Shown: piece by piece, positions 1 to 10,110 of the stretch
Layout: every line of letters begins with the position of its first letter
Numbering within the stretch: position 1 is the stretch's first letter
Source: Scortum barcoo
Lineage: Eukaryota; Chordata; Actinopteri; Centrarchiformes; Terapontidae
Assembly (NCBI GenBank): GCA_023238725.1
Contig: CM041554.1
Span: 23,856,050-23,920,049 of the forward strand
Direction of reading: 5' to 3'
Length of the DNA stretch: 64,000 nucleotides
The notes under the pieces: generated by a model
The model's database searches: none
Told to the model about the DNA's origin: nothing
Seen by the model: the letters and a program-made list of their open reading frames with translations, nothing else
Translations under genes and position numbers: made by a program

Positions 1-330
1 TTACTCAACTTAGAAAGTCCTCTATTTTGAGGCTTCATGTGTTTTAACACTTAAAGACAAAATACCTTTCATTATGAATTACCAAATCCCCTGTTCTCAC
101 TTACAACCTATATATGCTTGTTCAATATGAAATCTAGATCACATTAACATTAACTACATAAACCAACCCATTCCACAGCCTTACTTTAGACAAGGAAAGA
201 AGGGAGGGAGGTCGCTCACCGCCCCTCTTGTCTAGACGAGCACTCTTATTTGCGTTCTATATGGGGTACCCCCCTTTTGCGCCACCTCTTAAAATCAACA
301 AGAACTTCCAGTATATTCTGGAATATACTC

Positions 331-417
331 TTTGTATCTTTGCTCATTAAACCTTTTTACTCATGCTTATGCACACAAAATATCCTCTCTAATCTCTCCA
401 CCTCTCTTCAAGATCAC
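331..417 (+). repeat. Flippable segment, monomer 1, orientation F
   Basis: This 87 bp segment begins TTTGTATCTTTGCTCATTAA and ends TTCAAGATCAC. It is taken as the reference orientation F. Monomers 5 (2502-2588), 7 (3570-3656) and 8 (4185-4273) carry the same orientation with lengths of 87-89 bp. Confidence 0.9.
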
Positions 418-850
418 AAACGTCCTACTGGGGGCTCATATGTTCTAACAGATTCAAAAAAGTCCCCTTCGAAAGAGGCTCATAAAGCTTATCAACGTCC
501 CCCTTATAGGCTCATAAATGTTACTCAACTTCAGAAAGTCCTCTATTTTGAGGCTCATGTGTTTTAACACTTAAAGACAAAATACCTTTCATTATGAATT
601 ACCAAATTCCCTGTTCTCAATTACAACCTATATATGCTTGTTCAATATGAAATCTATCACATTAACATATTCTACATAAACCAACCCATTCCACAGCCTT
701 ACATTAGACAAGGAGAGAAGGGAGGGAGGTCCCTCACCGCCCCCCTTGACTAGACGAGCACTCTTATTTGCGTTCTATATGGGGTACCCCCCTTTGTACG
801 CCACCTCTTAAAATCAACAAGAACTTCCAGTATATTCTGGAATATACTCT

Positions 851-946
851 GTGATCTTAAAGAGAGAGAAGTGTAGAGATTAGAGAGGATATTTTGTGTG
901 CATAAGCATGAGTATCCTCTCTAAAAGGTTTAATCAGCAAAGATAC
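851..946 (-). repeat. Flippable segment, monomer 2, orientation R
   Basis: The same segment is reverse-complemented between the same flanks: it begins GTGATCTT and ends GCAAAGATAC. It carries a small insertion (TCCTCTCT-like) after CATGAGTA. Monomers 6 (3042-3126) and 9 (4713-4796) are also in orientation R. Confidence 0.9.
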
Positions 947-1394
947 AAAAACGTCCTACTTGGGGGCTCATATGTTCTAACAGATTCAAAAAAGTCCCCT
1001 CGAAAGAGGCTCATAAAGCTTATCAATGTCCCCCTTATAGGCTCATAAATGTTACTTCAACTTCAGAAAGTCCTCTATTTTGAGGCTCATGTGTTTTAAC
1101 ACTTAAAGACAAAAATACCTTTCATTATGAATTACCAAATTCCCCTGTTCTCAATTACAACCTATATATGCTTGTTCAATATGAAATCTATCACATTAAC
1201 ATCAACTACATAAACCAACCCATTCCACAGCCTTACATTAGACAAGGAAAGAAGGGAGGGAGGTCGCTCACCTCAACGCCCCCCTTGTCTAGACGAGCAC
1301 TCTTATTTGCGTTCTATATGGGTAAATTTTACCCCCCTTTGCGCCAACCTCTTAAAATCAACAAGAACTTCCAGTATATTCTGGAATATACTCT

Positions 1395-1497
1395 GTTGTA
1401 TCTTGAAGAGAAGTGCTAGAGATTAGAGAGGATATTTTGTGTGCATAAGCATGAGTAAAATAGGTCTCTAATCTCTCCAGCCTCTCTTCAAAGATAC
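1395..1497. repeat. Flippable segment, monomer 3, fold-back mosaic
   Basis: The segment starts in R orientation (TTGAAGAGAAGTGCTAGAGA, through CATGAGTAAAATAGG), then switches to F sequence (CTCTAATCTCTCCAGCCTCT) before GATAC. The two halves are inverted repeats of each other around an unpaired centre. Monomer 4 (1936-2031) has a smaller mosaic: its left edge carries R sequence (TCTTGAAGAGAAGTG) followed by a full F segment. Confidence 0.85.
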
Positions 1498-4400
1498 AAA
1501 AAACGTCCTACTTGGGGGCTCATATGTTCTAACATATTCAAAAAAGTCCCCTCGAAAGAGGCTCATAAAGCTTATCAACGTCCCCCTTATAGGCTCATAA
1601 ATGTTACTCAACTTCAGAAAGTCCTCTATTTTGAGGCTCATGTGTTTTAACACTTAAAGACAAAAATACCTTTCATTATGAATTACCAAATTCCCCTGTT
1701 CTCAATTACAACCTATATATGCTTGTTCAATATGAAATCTATCACATTAACATCAACTACATAAACCAACCCATTCCACAGCCTTACTTTAGACAAGGAG
1801 AGAAGGGAAGGGAGGTCGCCTCACCGCCCCTCCTTGTCTAGACGAGCACTCTTATTTGCGTTCTATATGGGGTACCCCCCTTTGCGCCACCTCTTAAAAT
1901 CAACAAGAACTTCCAGTATATTCTGGAATATACTCTTTGTATCTTGAAGAGAAGTGCTCATTAAACCTTTTTACTCATGCTTATGCACACAAAATATCCT
2001 CTCTAATCTCTCCACCTCTCTTCAAGATCACAAAAACGTCCTACTTGGGGGCTCATATGTTCTAACAGATTCAAAAAAGTCCCCTCGAAAGAGGCTCATA
2101 AAGCTTATCAACGTCCCCCTTATAGGCTCATAAATGTTACTCAACTTAGAAAGTCCTCTATTTTGAGGCTCATGTGTTTTAACACTTAAAGACAAAATAC
2201 CTTTCATTATGAATTACCAAATCCCCTGTTCTCACTTACAACCTACATATATAAACCAACCCATTCCACAGCTTGTTCAATATGAAATCGATCAGATCAT
2301 CCTGGATCATTAACATCAGCTAACTACATAAACCAACCCATTCCACAGCCTTACTTTAGACAAGGAAAGAAGGGAGGGAGGTCGCTCACCGCCCCCCTCT
2401 TGTCTAGACGAGCACTCTTATTTGCGTTCTATATGGGGTACCCCCCTTTGCGCCACCTCTTAAAATCAACAAGAACTTCCAGTATATTCTGGAATATACT
2501 CTTTGTATCTTTGCTCATTAAACCTTTTTACTCATGCTTATGCACACAAAATATCCTCTCTAATCTCTCCACCTCTCTTCAAGATCACGAAAGTCCTACT
2601 GGGGGCTCATATGTTCTAACAGATTCAAAAAAGTCCCCTCGAAAGAGGCTCATAAAGCTTATCAACGTCCCCCTTATAGGCTCATAAATGTTACTCAACT
2701 TCAGAAAGTCCTCTATTTTGAGGCTCATGTGTTTTAACACTTAAAGACAAAATACCTTTCATTATGAATTACCAAATTCCCTGTTCTCAATTACAACCTA
2801 TATATGCTTGTTCAATATGAAATCATATCACATTAACATATTCTACATAAACCAACCCATTCCACAGCCTTACATTAGACAAGGAGAGAAGGGAGGGAGG
2901 TCCCTCACCGCCCCCCTTGTCTAATTAGTATATTCTAGATTTAGACTAGAGCACTCTTATTTGCGTTCTATATGGGGTACCCCCCTTTGCGCCACCTCTT
3001 AAAATCAACAAGAACTTCCAGTATATTCTGGAATATACTCTGTGATCTTGAAAGAGAAGTGTAGAGATTAGAGAGGATATTTTGTGTGCATAAGCATGAG
3101 TAAAAAGGTTTAATCAGCAAAGATACAAAAAACGTCCTACTTGGGGGCTCATATGTTCTAACATATTCAAAAAAGTCCCATTAAACTCGAAAGAGGCTCA
3201 TAAAGCTTATCAACGTCCCCCTTATAGGCTCATAAATGTTACTCAACTTAGAAAGTCCTCTATTTTGAGGCTCATCATGTGTTTTAACACTTAAAGACAA
3301 AAATACCTTTCATTATGAATTACCAAATCCCCTGTTCTCACTTACAACCTATATATGCTTGTTCAATATGAAATCGATCACATTAACATTAACTACATAA
3401 ACCAACCCATTCCACAGCCTTACTTTAGACAAGGAAAGAAGGGAGGGAGGTCCACACCGCCGCCTCTTGTCTAGACGAGCACTCTTATTTGCGTTCTATA
3501 TGGGGTACCCCCCTTTGCGCCACCTCTTAAAATCAACAAGAACTTCCAGTATATTCTTGGAATATACTCTTTGTATCTTTGCTCATTAAACCTTTTTACT
3601 CATGCTTATGCACACAAAATATCCTCTCTAATCTCTCCACCTCTCTTCAAGATCACGAAACGTCCTACTGGGGGCTCATATGTTCTAACAGATTCAAAAA
3701 AGTCCCCTCGAAAGAGGCTCATAAAGCTTATCAACGTCCCCCTTATAGGCTCATAAATGTTACTCAACTTAGAAAGTCCTCTATTTTGAGGCTCATGTGT
3801 TTTAACACTTAAAGACAAAATACCTTTCATTATGAATTACCAAATCCCCTTAACATATTCTACATAAACCAACCCATTCCACAGTTCTCACTTACAACCT
3901 ATATATGCTTGTTCAATATGAAATCGATCACATTAACATTAACTACATAAACCAACCCATTCCACAGCCTTACTTTAGACAAGAATTACCAAATCCCCTG
4001 AAAGAAGGATCACATTAACATTAACTACATAAACCAACCCATTCCACAGAGGGAGGTCCACACCGCCGCCCCTCTTGTCTAGACGAGCACTCTTATTTGC
4101 GTTCTATATGGGGTAAAATTGCCCCCCTTTTTGCCATACCTCTTAAAATCAACAAGAACTTCCAGTATATTCTGGAATATACTCTTTGTATCTTTGCTCA
4201 TTAAACCTTTTTACTCATGTGCTTATGCACACAAAATATCCTCTCTAATCTCTCCACCTCTCTTCAAGATCACGAAAGTCCTACTGGGGGCTCATATGTT
4301 CTAACAGATTCAAAAAAGTCCCCTCGAAAGAGGCTCATAAAGCTTATCAACGTCCCCCTTATAGGCTCATAAATGTTACTCAACTTCAGAAAGTCCTCTA

Positions 4401-5294
4401 TTTTGAGGCTCATGTGTTTTAACACTTAAAGACAAAAATACCTTTCATTATGAATTACCAAATTCCCTGTTCTCAATTACAACCTATATATGCTTGTTCA
4501 ATATGAAATCTATCACATTAACATCAACCACATAAACCAACCCATTCCACAGCCTTACATTAGACAAGGAAAGAAGGGAGGGAGGTCCCTCACCGCCCCT
4601 TGCCCCCCTGTCTAGACGAGCACACTCTTATTTGCGTTCTATATGGGGTACCCCCCTTTGCGCCACCTCTTAAAATCAACAAGAACTTCCAGTATATTGT
4701 GGAATATACTCTGTGATCTTGAAGAGAAGTGTAGAGATTAGAGAGGATATTTTGTGTGCATAAGCATGAGTAAAAAGGTTTAATCAGCAAAGATACAAAA
4801 AACGTCCTACTTGGGGGCTCATATGTTCTAACAGATTCAAAAAAGTCCCCTCGAAAGAGGCTCATAAAGCTTATCAACGTCCCCCTTATAGGCTCATAAA
4901 TGTTACTCAACTTCAGAAAGTCCTCTATTTTGAGGCTCATGTGTTTTAACACTTAAAGACAAAATACCTTTCATTATGAATTACCAAATTCCCTGTTCTC
5001 AATTACAGCCTATATATGCTTGTTCAATATGAAATCTATCACATTAACATCAACCACATAAACCAACCCATTCCACAGCCTTTCACAGGAAAGAAGGGAG
5101 AGGTCACACACACACGGACCTTAATACAAAAGAAAGAGAGAGAGAAAAAAAGAGGGACCGGTCATCCGACAAACAAAAACAACATTCAATCCTAAATTCT
5201 CAAAGTCATCTCATTCATACTTTCCCTATAGCACACTTTTTCTGCCGCTCATTTTTCCCTTTTTTTTTCTAATTTTATGCTACCTTTTCAGGTG

Positions 5295-5530
5295 CACAGT
5301 GCATCCAGAAAGTATTCACAACACTTCACTTTTTCCACATTTTGTTATGTTACAGCCTTATTCCAATATGGATTCAATTCATGTGATTTCTTAGTTTTTT
5401 ATTTTTAATAAATTTGCAAAAATCTGAAGAAAAAAACTATTTCACGTTGTCATTATGTGGTGTTGTGTGTAGAATTTTGAGGAAGAAAATGAATTTAATC
5501 TTATTTTGGAATAAGGCTGTAACATAAGAC
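5295..5530. mobile_element. Tc1/mariner-type MITE remnant
   Basis: The left end reads CAGTGCATCCAGAAAGTATT followed by a terminal-repeat body. A 20-bp block at 5345-5364 (TTATGTTACAGCCTTATTCC) is repeated in perfect inverse at 5508-5527. This is the terminal sequence typical of non-autonomous Tc1-like elements in fish. The right outer terminus is missing, because the sequence turns into an unrelated hairpin at 5534. There is no transposase frame. Confidence 0.8.
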
Positions 5531-5616
5531 TATGCTTATATTCTGTCTGGAGCAGACAGAATATAAGCAAGGAAAGATGGGATGTCATAAATAACAAAAG
5601 GAGTCCAAAACTCTAC

Positions 5617-6308
5617 CTCTTTCTTGGCGTCCTGAATGAAATCAGTGTCCTTCTTGAGGATCTTCACAGCCACTGTCTCTTTGGTTGTCAGACTTTGGCA
5701 CTTGACCACTTTGCCAAAGCAGTCTTCACCGATAAACTCCAGAATGGAGAAACTGGATGAGCTGGTGTATAAAGTCTGACCTGTCTGAACCTCAGGTGCT
5801 GTCAGTAGGACTGTGGGGAGAGACGTGAACATTAAGAGAAAATATGTGAAGTCGGTGTATACAGACTGTGAGGGTCATTCAGTCAAACATGAACAGACAC
5901 ACAGTCATGGTATTTCAGTGTTTACTTATTATTCTAAGATATGATGAAAAAGAAAGTATTCAGATTTTTGATTTTGTGAGCTTTTAAATAAAAGCTCTTA
6001 ATTTTGGAAAACAGATCAACAAGATATTTATGATGGGTGAGATCAGATAATTGTCCAAACTAACACTGGTCTGGGTAACAAACACTGCTGTGGTATATTC
6101 TTTACAGTTTTTTCCCACAACAAACCTCTCTTATACATAAAGTGACAGAGCAGCTCTGTCCTGTGTCACATTTAAGGAGCAGTTTTAGGCTTATTGGTTG
6201 GGAACAAATTTGTGTCCCCACAGCAGATAAATTCAACATGATCTTCATTTTGTGTGTGTGCAACTTACCTGCAGCAGCAGAGGCACCTGAGCTCGGCCAC
6301 GACGACAT
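5617..6308 (-). CDS. HIPK-like protein kinase, first two exons only
   Basis: Exon 1 is 6269-6308 (ATG at 6308, 40 nt, donor GTAAGT). Exon 2 is 5617-5810 (acceptor CCCCACAG, donor GTAGAG). Phase 1 joins cleanly and gives 78 residues. The protein starts MSSWPSSGASAAA, then has an N-lobe: beta-1 SFSILEFIGEDCFGKV, then KETVAVKILKK with the VAVK lysine that contacts ATP in kinases. The wording resembles homeodomain-interacting protein kinases, which are expanded in fish (family knowledge). The glycine loop is G-E-D-C-F-G instead of G-x-G-x-x-G. No catalytic-loop or DFG exon is present below 5616, where a MITE and then the satellite begin. It is either a truncated copy or a gene whose later exons lie beyond the window. 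HIPK is the best call; another CMGC kinase is possible. Confidence 0.7.
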
Positions 6309-6470
6309 TTTCCAAAGTCAAAGCTCTCGGTTCAGGGTTGAAATGAACCTTCAAGTTGAAATTCTCAGTGTGTAGTTGTCTCCTTCAATAACTCTCTCAA
6401 AACTCTCTAAAATGTGTGTGTCTCTCTCTCTCGCTGCTAATGGCAATATGACCACAATCCACCAAACATC

Positions 6471-6480
6471 TACTTATACA
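6471..6480 (-). promoter_or_regulatory. Possible TATA box of the HIPK-like gene
   Basis: On the minus strand this reads TGTATAAGTA, about 165 bp upstream of the ATG at 6308. That leaves a 5' leader of roughly 130 bp. Position and sequence fit a TATA promoter. There is no independent evidence of a transcription start. Confidence 0.35.
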
Positions 6481-6728
6481 CACACTTCTGATGAGATCAT
6501 AATATCATTAGAACTCACTGTTTGGTTCTTTCTGTTTTTTTAGAACTCTCAGACACATTTAAATAAAACTGCAACATTTTGAAAAAAACATGTTGATATT
6601 CAAACTGTCTCTTAGATAAACAAAACAAAACAACACAACATATACAATGTATGTTTGGCTGCACTTGAAGAGTTTTTACAGAATATTTAGAGACTATTCA
6701 TACAGTCCAAACAGCTCAGACACCAGAG

Positions 6729-6730
<2 letters not shown>

Positions 6731-6771
<41 letters not shown>
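6731..6771. repeat. (GT)n microsatellite, about 20 units
   Basis: Uninterrupted GT dinucleotides. Confidence 0.98.
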
Positions 6772-6772
<1 letters not shown>

Positions 6773-7239
6773 TGAATGAAAAGAAAGTTATTACACCCAC
6801 ATGTACTATCATGACATTTTACTCCAGAGCACTATTTTTGTTTATTTCCATATAATATCCTGTTAATACCTTGACATTAGCTTGGAAATTCATGTCATGA
6901 ACTTATGGTCCATTTACTGACTTTTTCTGGGGTTTCAACCACAGCTTTCTTTAGCAAATTGAGTTGGCTCAGATGTGATCATGTGACCTAAGTGTGAAAC
7001 TTAGCTGGAGATGGACCTCTGTCTCTGTTTAAAGATGGTCTCTGGTTTGGCTTTCTGTCCTTTAGTTCATTGTTTACCATGAATACTGACTTCTTGAAGT
7101 AAACTTAGAGTCACTGAACACACTACAGGCTCATCAGCAATGACGTTAGTGATCTTAACATAACACATAACACAGTATCCATGAATCACGTCCTTGTATT
7201 TCAACAACTCAACAAGTCCTCGTCTGCCCATCTGTAATA

Positions 7240-7770
7240 TCAAGGGCAGATGTGTGTAGATCACTGAAGTGGATCAACACACACAGAGCTCCTGGACCTG
7301 ATGGCATCCACTCTGAAGCTCTGAAGGTGCTTCATCCCTCAGGGCATCAGACCGTTGAACTCTTCAGTTACTTTACCCTACTGCTGTTACCTGTTTACAT
7401 CTTTGTTTACACAGTTTACATCTCTGTATATATTTACATTTTTATACATTTACTACTACAGTTTATTTGCATTTTATCACTGCTGGGCACCTGCCTTTTC
7501 AGTATTATATTTCTATTATATTAATATTATTGTATTAAATTTCATATTTTGATATTTATATGTAATTTTATAAACCATGTTCTGTTCTCATATTTTGAAC
7601 TTTTGCACTTTTTATTCCTTTTGTCCTATGTTCTCCTTTACTTGTGTTAATTCCAGTACATTTAATTCCTATATATTATTTTAGCATTGTTGGAGGGAGC
7701 CTGAGATTCAAGAAACTAAAGCTTCCTGTAATTGCTGTGCATTTGACAATAAAGATCTTGAATTATTAGC
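7240..7770 (+). mobile_element. Internally deleted non-LTR retrotransposon remnant
   Basis: A frame near 7258-7360 reads WINTHRAPGPDGIHSEALK, which matches the (K/R)APGPDGI motif of LINE reverse transcriptases. It is followed almost at once by LHPSGHQTVE and then an A/T-rich non-coding stretch. The right end (7690-7765) has a GGAGGGAGCCTGAGA block and TTTGACAATAAAGATCTTGA, a 3' tail typical of fish LINEs. Most of the reverse transcriptase is missing, so this is a dead internal-deletion copy. The clade (CR1/L2/Rex1-like) is not certain. Confidence 0.7.
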
Positions 7771-10036
7771 AACTAATCAATCAATGACAGTCTATGCAGT
7801 ATACATTGTTCATTTGTGTTTGACAGTGATGATACTGATTTGGTAGACATAGACATGGTAAAAACAGTGCATATATAATCAGTGAGAATATATTAATGGA
7901 AACGTCAGTTATATTAACACCATTCAAAAATGCATCTGCAATCGGTGCCTTTTCCAAGCAAAAGAGACAGAAATGTATGAGTGGAGGGCTGCACTGTAAG
8001 GTTTCATTACCATGTGTTCCACCGCGAAACACATTTCATTTGAGATAGATTTTTATTACAGTTATTCTAATAAAACTGCAGCTCTGTGCATTTCAAAATA
8101 TGTCCCACAGTAGCCTACATTACAGTATTTTCCAGTATTTTATCCTGTAATCACCCTGGGGGATCATTTTAGCCTGTTTCCAAATCATTGGGCTGTCTTC
8201 TCCTCACAGCCAGCGGAAATACTGGGACAGAGGAAGAAAACAAGGAAATACCCCAAAGACGTGAATATGTGAGGTAGCATCTGGGAGAGAGAGAGAGAGG
8301 CATATCTGTTGTCACACATTTCTCTGTGTAGTATGGCTGGACATAGTTTATGTCATTAGTCAGAGAGAAGGTAATCTAAGAAATTCTAAGAAAATAAGTG
8401 ATGAAAAAATTACCCCTCAGAAAGTTAAATAAGACCAACATTTAGAGACACACAATAAAGTCCTCTCAATTGTACATACAGACAGTACTATCTATTCCTA
8501 AACCTGGTTCCCCTAGCTTAAACTGAAACTAAAATGTAGCAAGAAACCTGAAAAAAAGCTCATGAAATCTACCAACACCTCAATGTTTCTTCACATCTCA
8601 CTAAATGTGATAAATATTTCACTCCCCAGTATATGTTTATTCCTTCAAATGAAAGAATGTGTTATAGTGAAGAGCCTTTGTGTTGGATTTATTCTATTTA
8701 AGTGTTGAATAAAAAGGATCTTCTTAGTCCAGTTTTTCTCATATCTGTGAAGCTGTGCAGATAAACAGCATTCTACCTAATTTCACTTTATTGCAACTTA
8801 GGTTTTAATCTGTAATTTCTGACTGGGAATGTGGTGATGCTGACAGGCTCTGAACACAGCAATAGTCCAGCTAAAATATTTAACCCAAGACACAATGTTT
8901 CCCTAACCTAGATTTATTTTAACTCAAGCCATGATCTTAACTAACTCTAGAGTCCATGGACGAATTATTTATTTTCAGAAGACTAGTACCACCCTTTTCT
9001 AACTATTGATATTTCAGTGATATTGTATTACTTCAAAGAGTAAGGGTAGTAATAACAGAAGGCTACATAACGTTGTGAACGTCCCTCTGACGTGACAACT
9101 TTGTGACTATAGCAACTATTCAGATATCCTTTGTTACAGCAACTAATAACAAATCTGGAACTTTTCTCAAAACAAGGATCAGTGTCAATGTGTTCTCCCA
9201 CAAAGCAATTTTGGTGACAAATCTGTAAATCTACACAACATGGCCATTGATGTTGAATGAGAAACTAGTACTTGAATATGAACATTTGTGCGTGTTCTTA
9301 GCAGTCATTTTCAAAGCATACAACCACTTTCTTTGGAAATGTGTTGGCAACACTGGCTGGGATAAGGATGGTTTACAAGCTCAAACAGGCCAAAAAATGA
9401 AGCTGAAGCCCAAGTGGCTGCTAGAGGCCTTTGACCATCAGTCTGCTGCATCCTTCTGGAGACATCTTAGAAAAAAACTTTTGTTTGTTTGAGATATGTG
9501 AATCTATTAAAATGATTAAACTCAAATTGTTTCAGCACGGATACAGCACTAAGGTAGCGGAAAATACTATTAATTTGAACTGAACACAAACCACATCAGT
9601 CCCGCTCAAACACTGTAGGAAACCTCAAAGGTTTTGTGTACTGACATCAATTAAGAACATAATGACTTTGCTAATGACTCGAGGTGCACTTGATTGTTTT
9701 GCCCTGCGTGCCCTGTGTGATGCTGTATTGTAAGTGCAATTTGTACAAGTTCAACGTCTCCTCTAGTTATTCTTTCCGAGCTTAATGTCTTTCTACCTGG
9801 GGTTTCATATATTCAAATGACTAAATATAAACACAATGTAAAAGAAGTTTGTATCCTGAAGTTTGTATTAAACCACAGGAAAAAAGAAAACTTCATTTAT
9901 AGTGATGATATAGTGATGAAGAGAGGCAGCTCTAATGATGGATGTGGAGGCTAGAATCAAACATACTCTAGCATTTGAGTTTAAAGGAGCGATGAAACAC
10001 TCCTCAGGATTATTACTGCTTTAAAATGAAAATACC
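7771..10036. other. Intergenic, no gene seen
   Basis: A/T-rich sequence with stop codons in all frames. The open frames at 7781-8032 and 9247-9492 lack splice context or any recognisable domain. No RNA gene was seen. Confidence 0.6.
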
Positions 10037-10110
10037 AAAATAAAGTGCAAGTACCTCAAACTACTTAGACGCAGTACTTGGGTAAATATACTTAGTTACA
10101 TTCCACCACA
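10037..10110 (+). mobile_element. Short MITE-like repeat (AGTACTTGGGTAAATATACT)
   Basis: The segment contains AGTACTTGGGTAAATATACT followed by TTAGTTACATTCCACCAC. This is a slightly diverged copy of a terminal sequence very common in teleost genomes, usually attributed to hAT-type MITEs. Related words (GAAGTACTTGTAAATGTACT) appear at about 10219, which may be the other end. Confidence 0.55.

Larger units (their letters stand above)
1..5097. repeat. Tandem satellite-like array, about nine monomers of 0.52-0.61 kb
   Basis: The anchor GCGTTCTATATGGGG recurs near 252, 771, 1309, 1858, 2425, 2963, 3493, 4100 and 4637, giving periods of about 519, 538, 549, 567, 538, 530, 607 and 537 bp. Each monomer has, in order: the anchor block; a shared CCAGTATATTCTGG block; an 84-103 bp segment found in either orientation; four short sub-repeats of the form GTCC...GGCTCAT; a block containing CAATATGAAATC; the block ACATAAACCAACCCATTCCA; and a purine-rich block. 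The array starts before position 1 and breaks down at about 5090, where CA and GA runs replace it. All long open frames here are periodic copies of one another and shift frame between monomers, so I regard the array as non-coding. I do not recognise the family. Confidence 0.95.

Noticed and set aside
4590..4952. Open frame of 120 codons on the minus strand in the satellite
   Set aside because: The same frame recurs in pieces in each monomer and is broken by different indels. It follows the sub-repeats rather than a protein.
1..5097. CRISPR-like array
   Set aside because: Monomers are over 500 bp with no alternation of constant short repeat and unique spacer, in a vertebrate genome.
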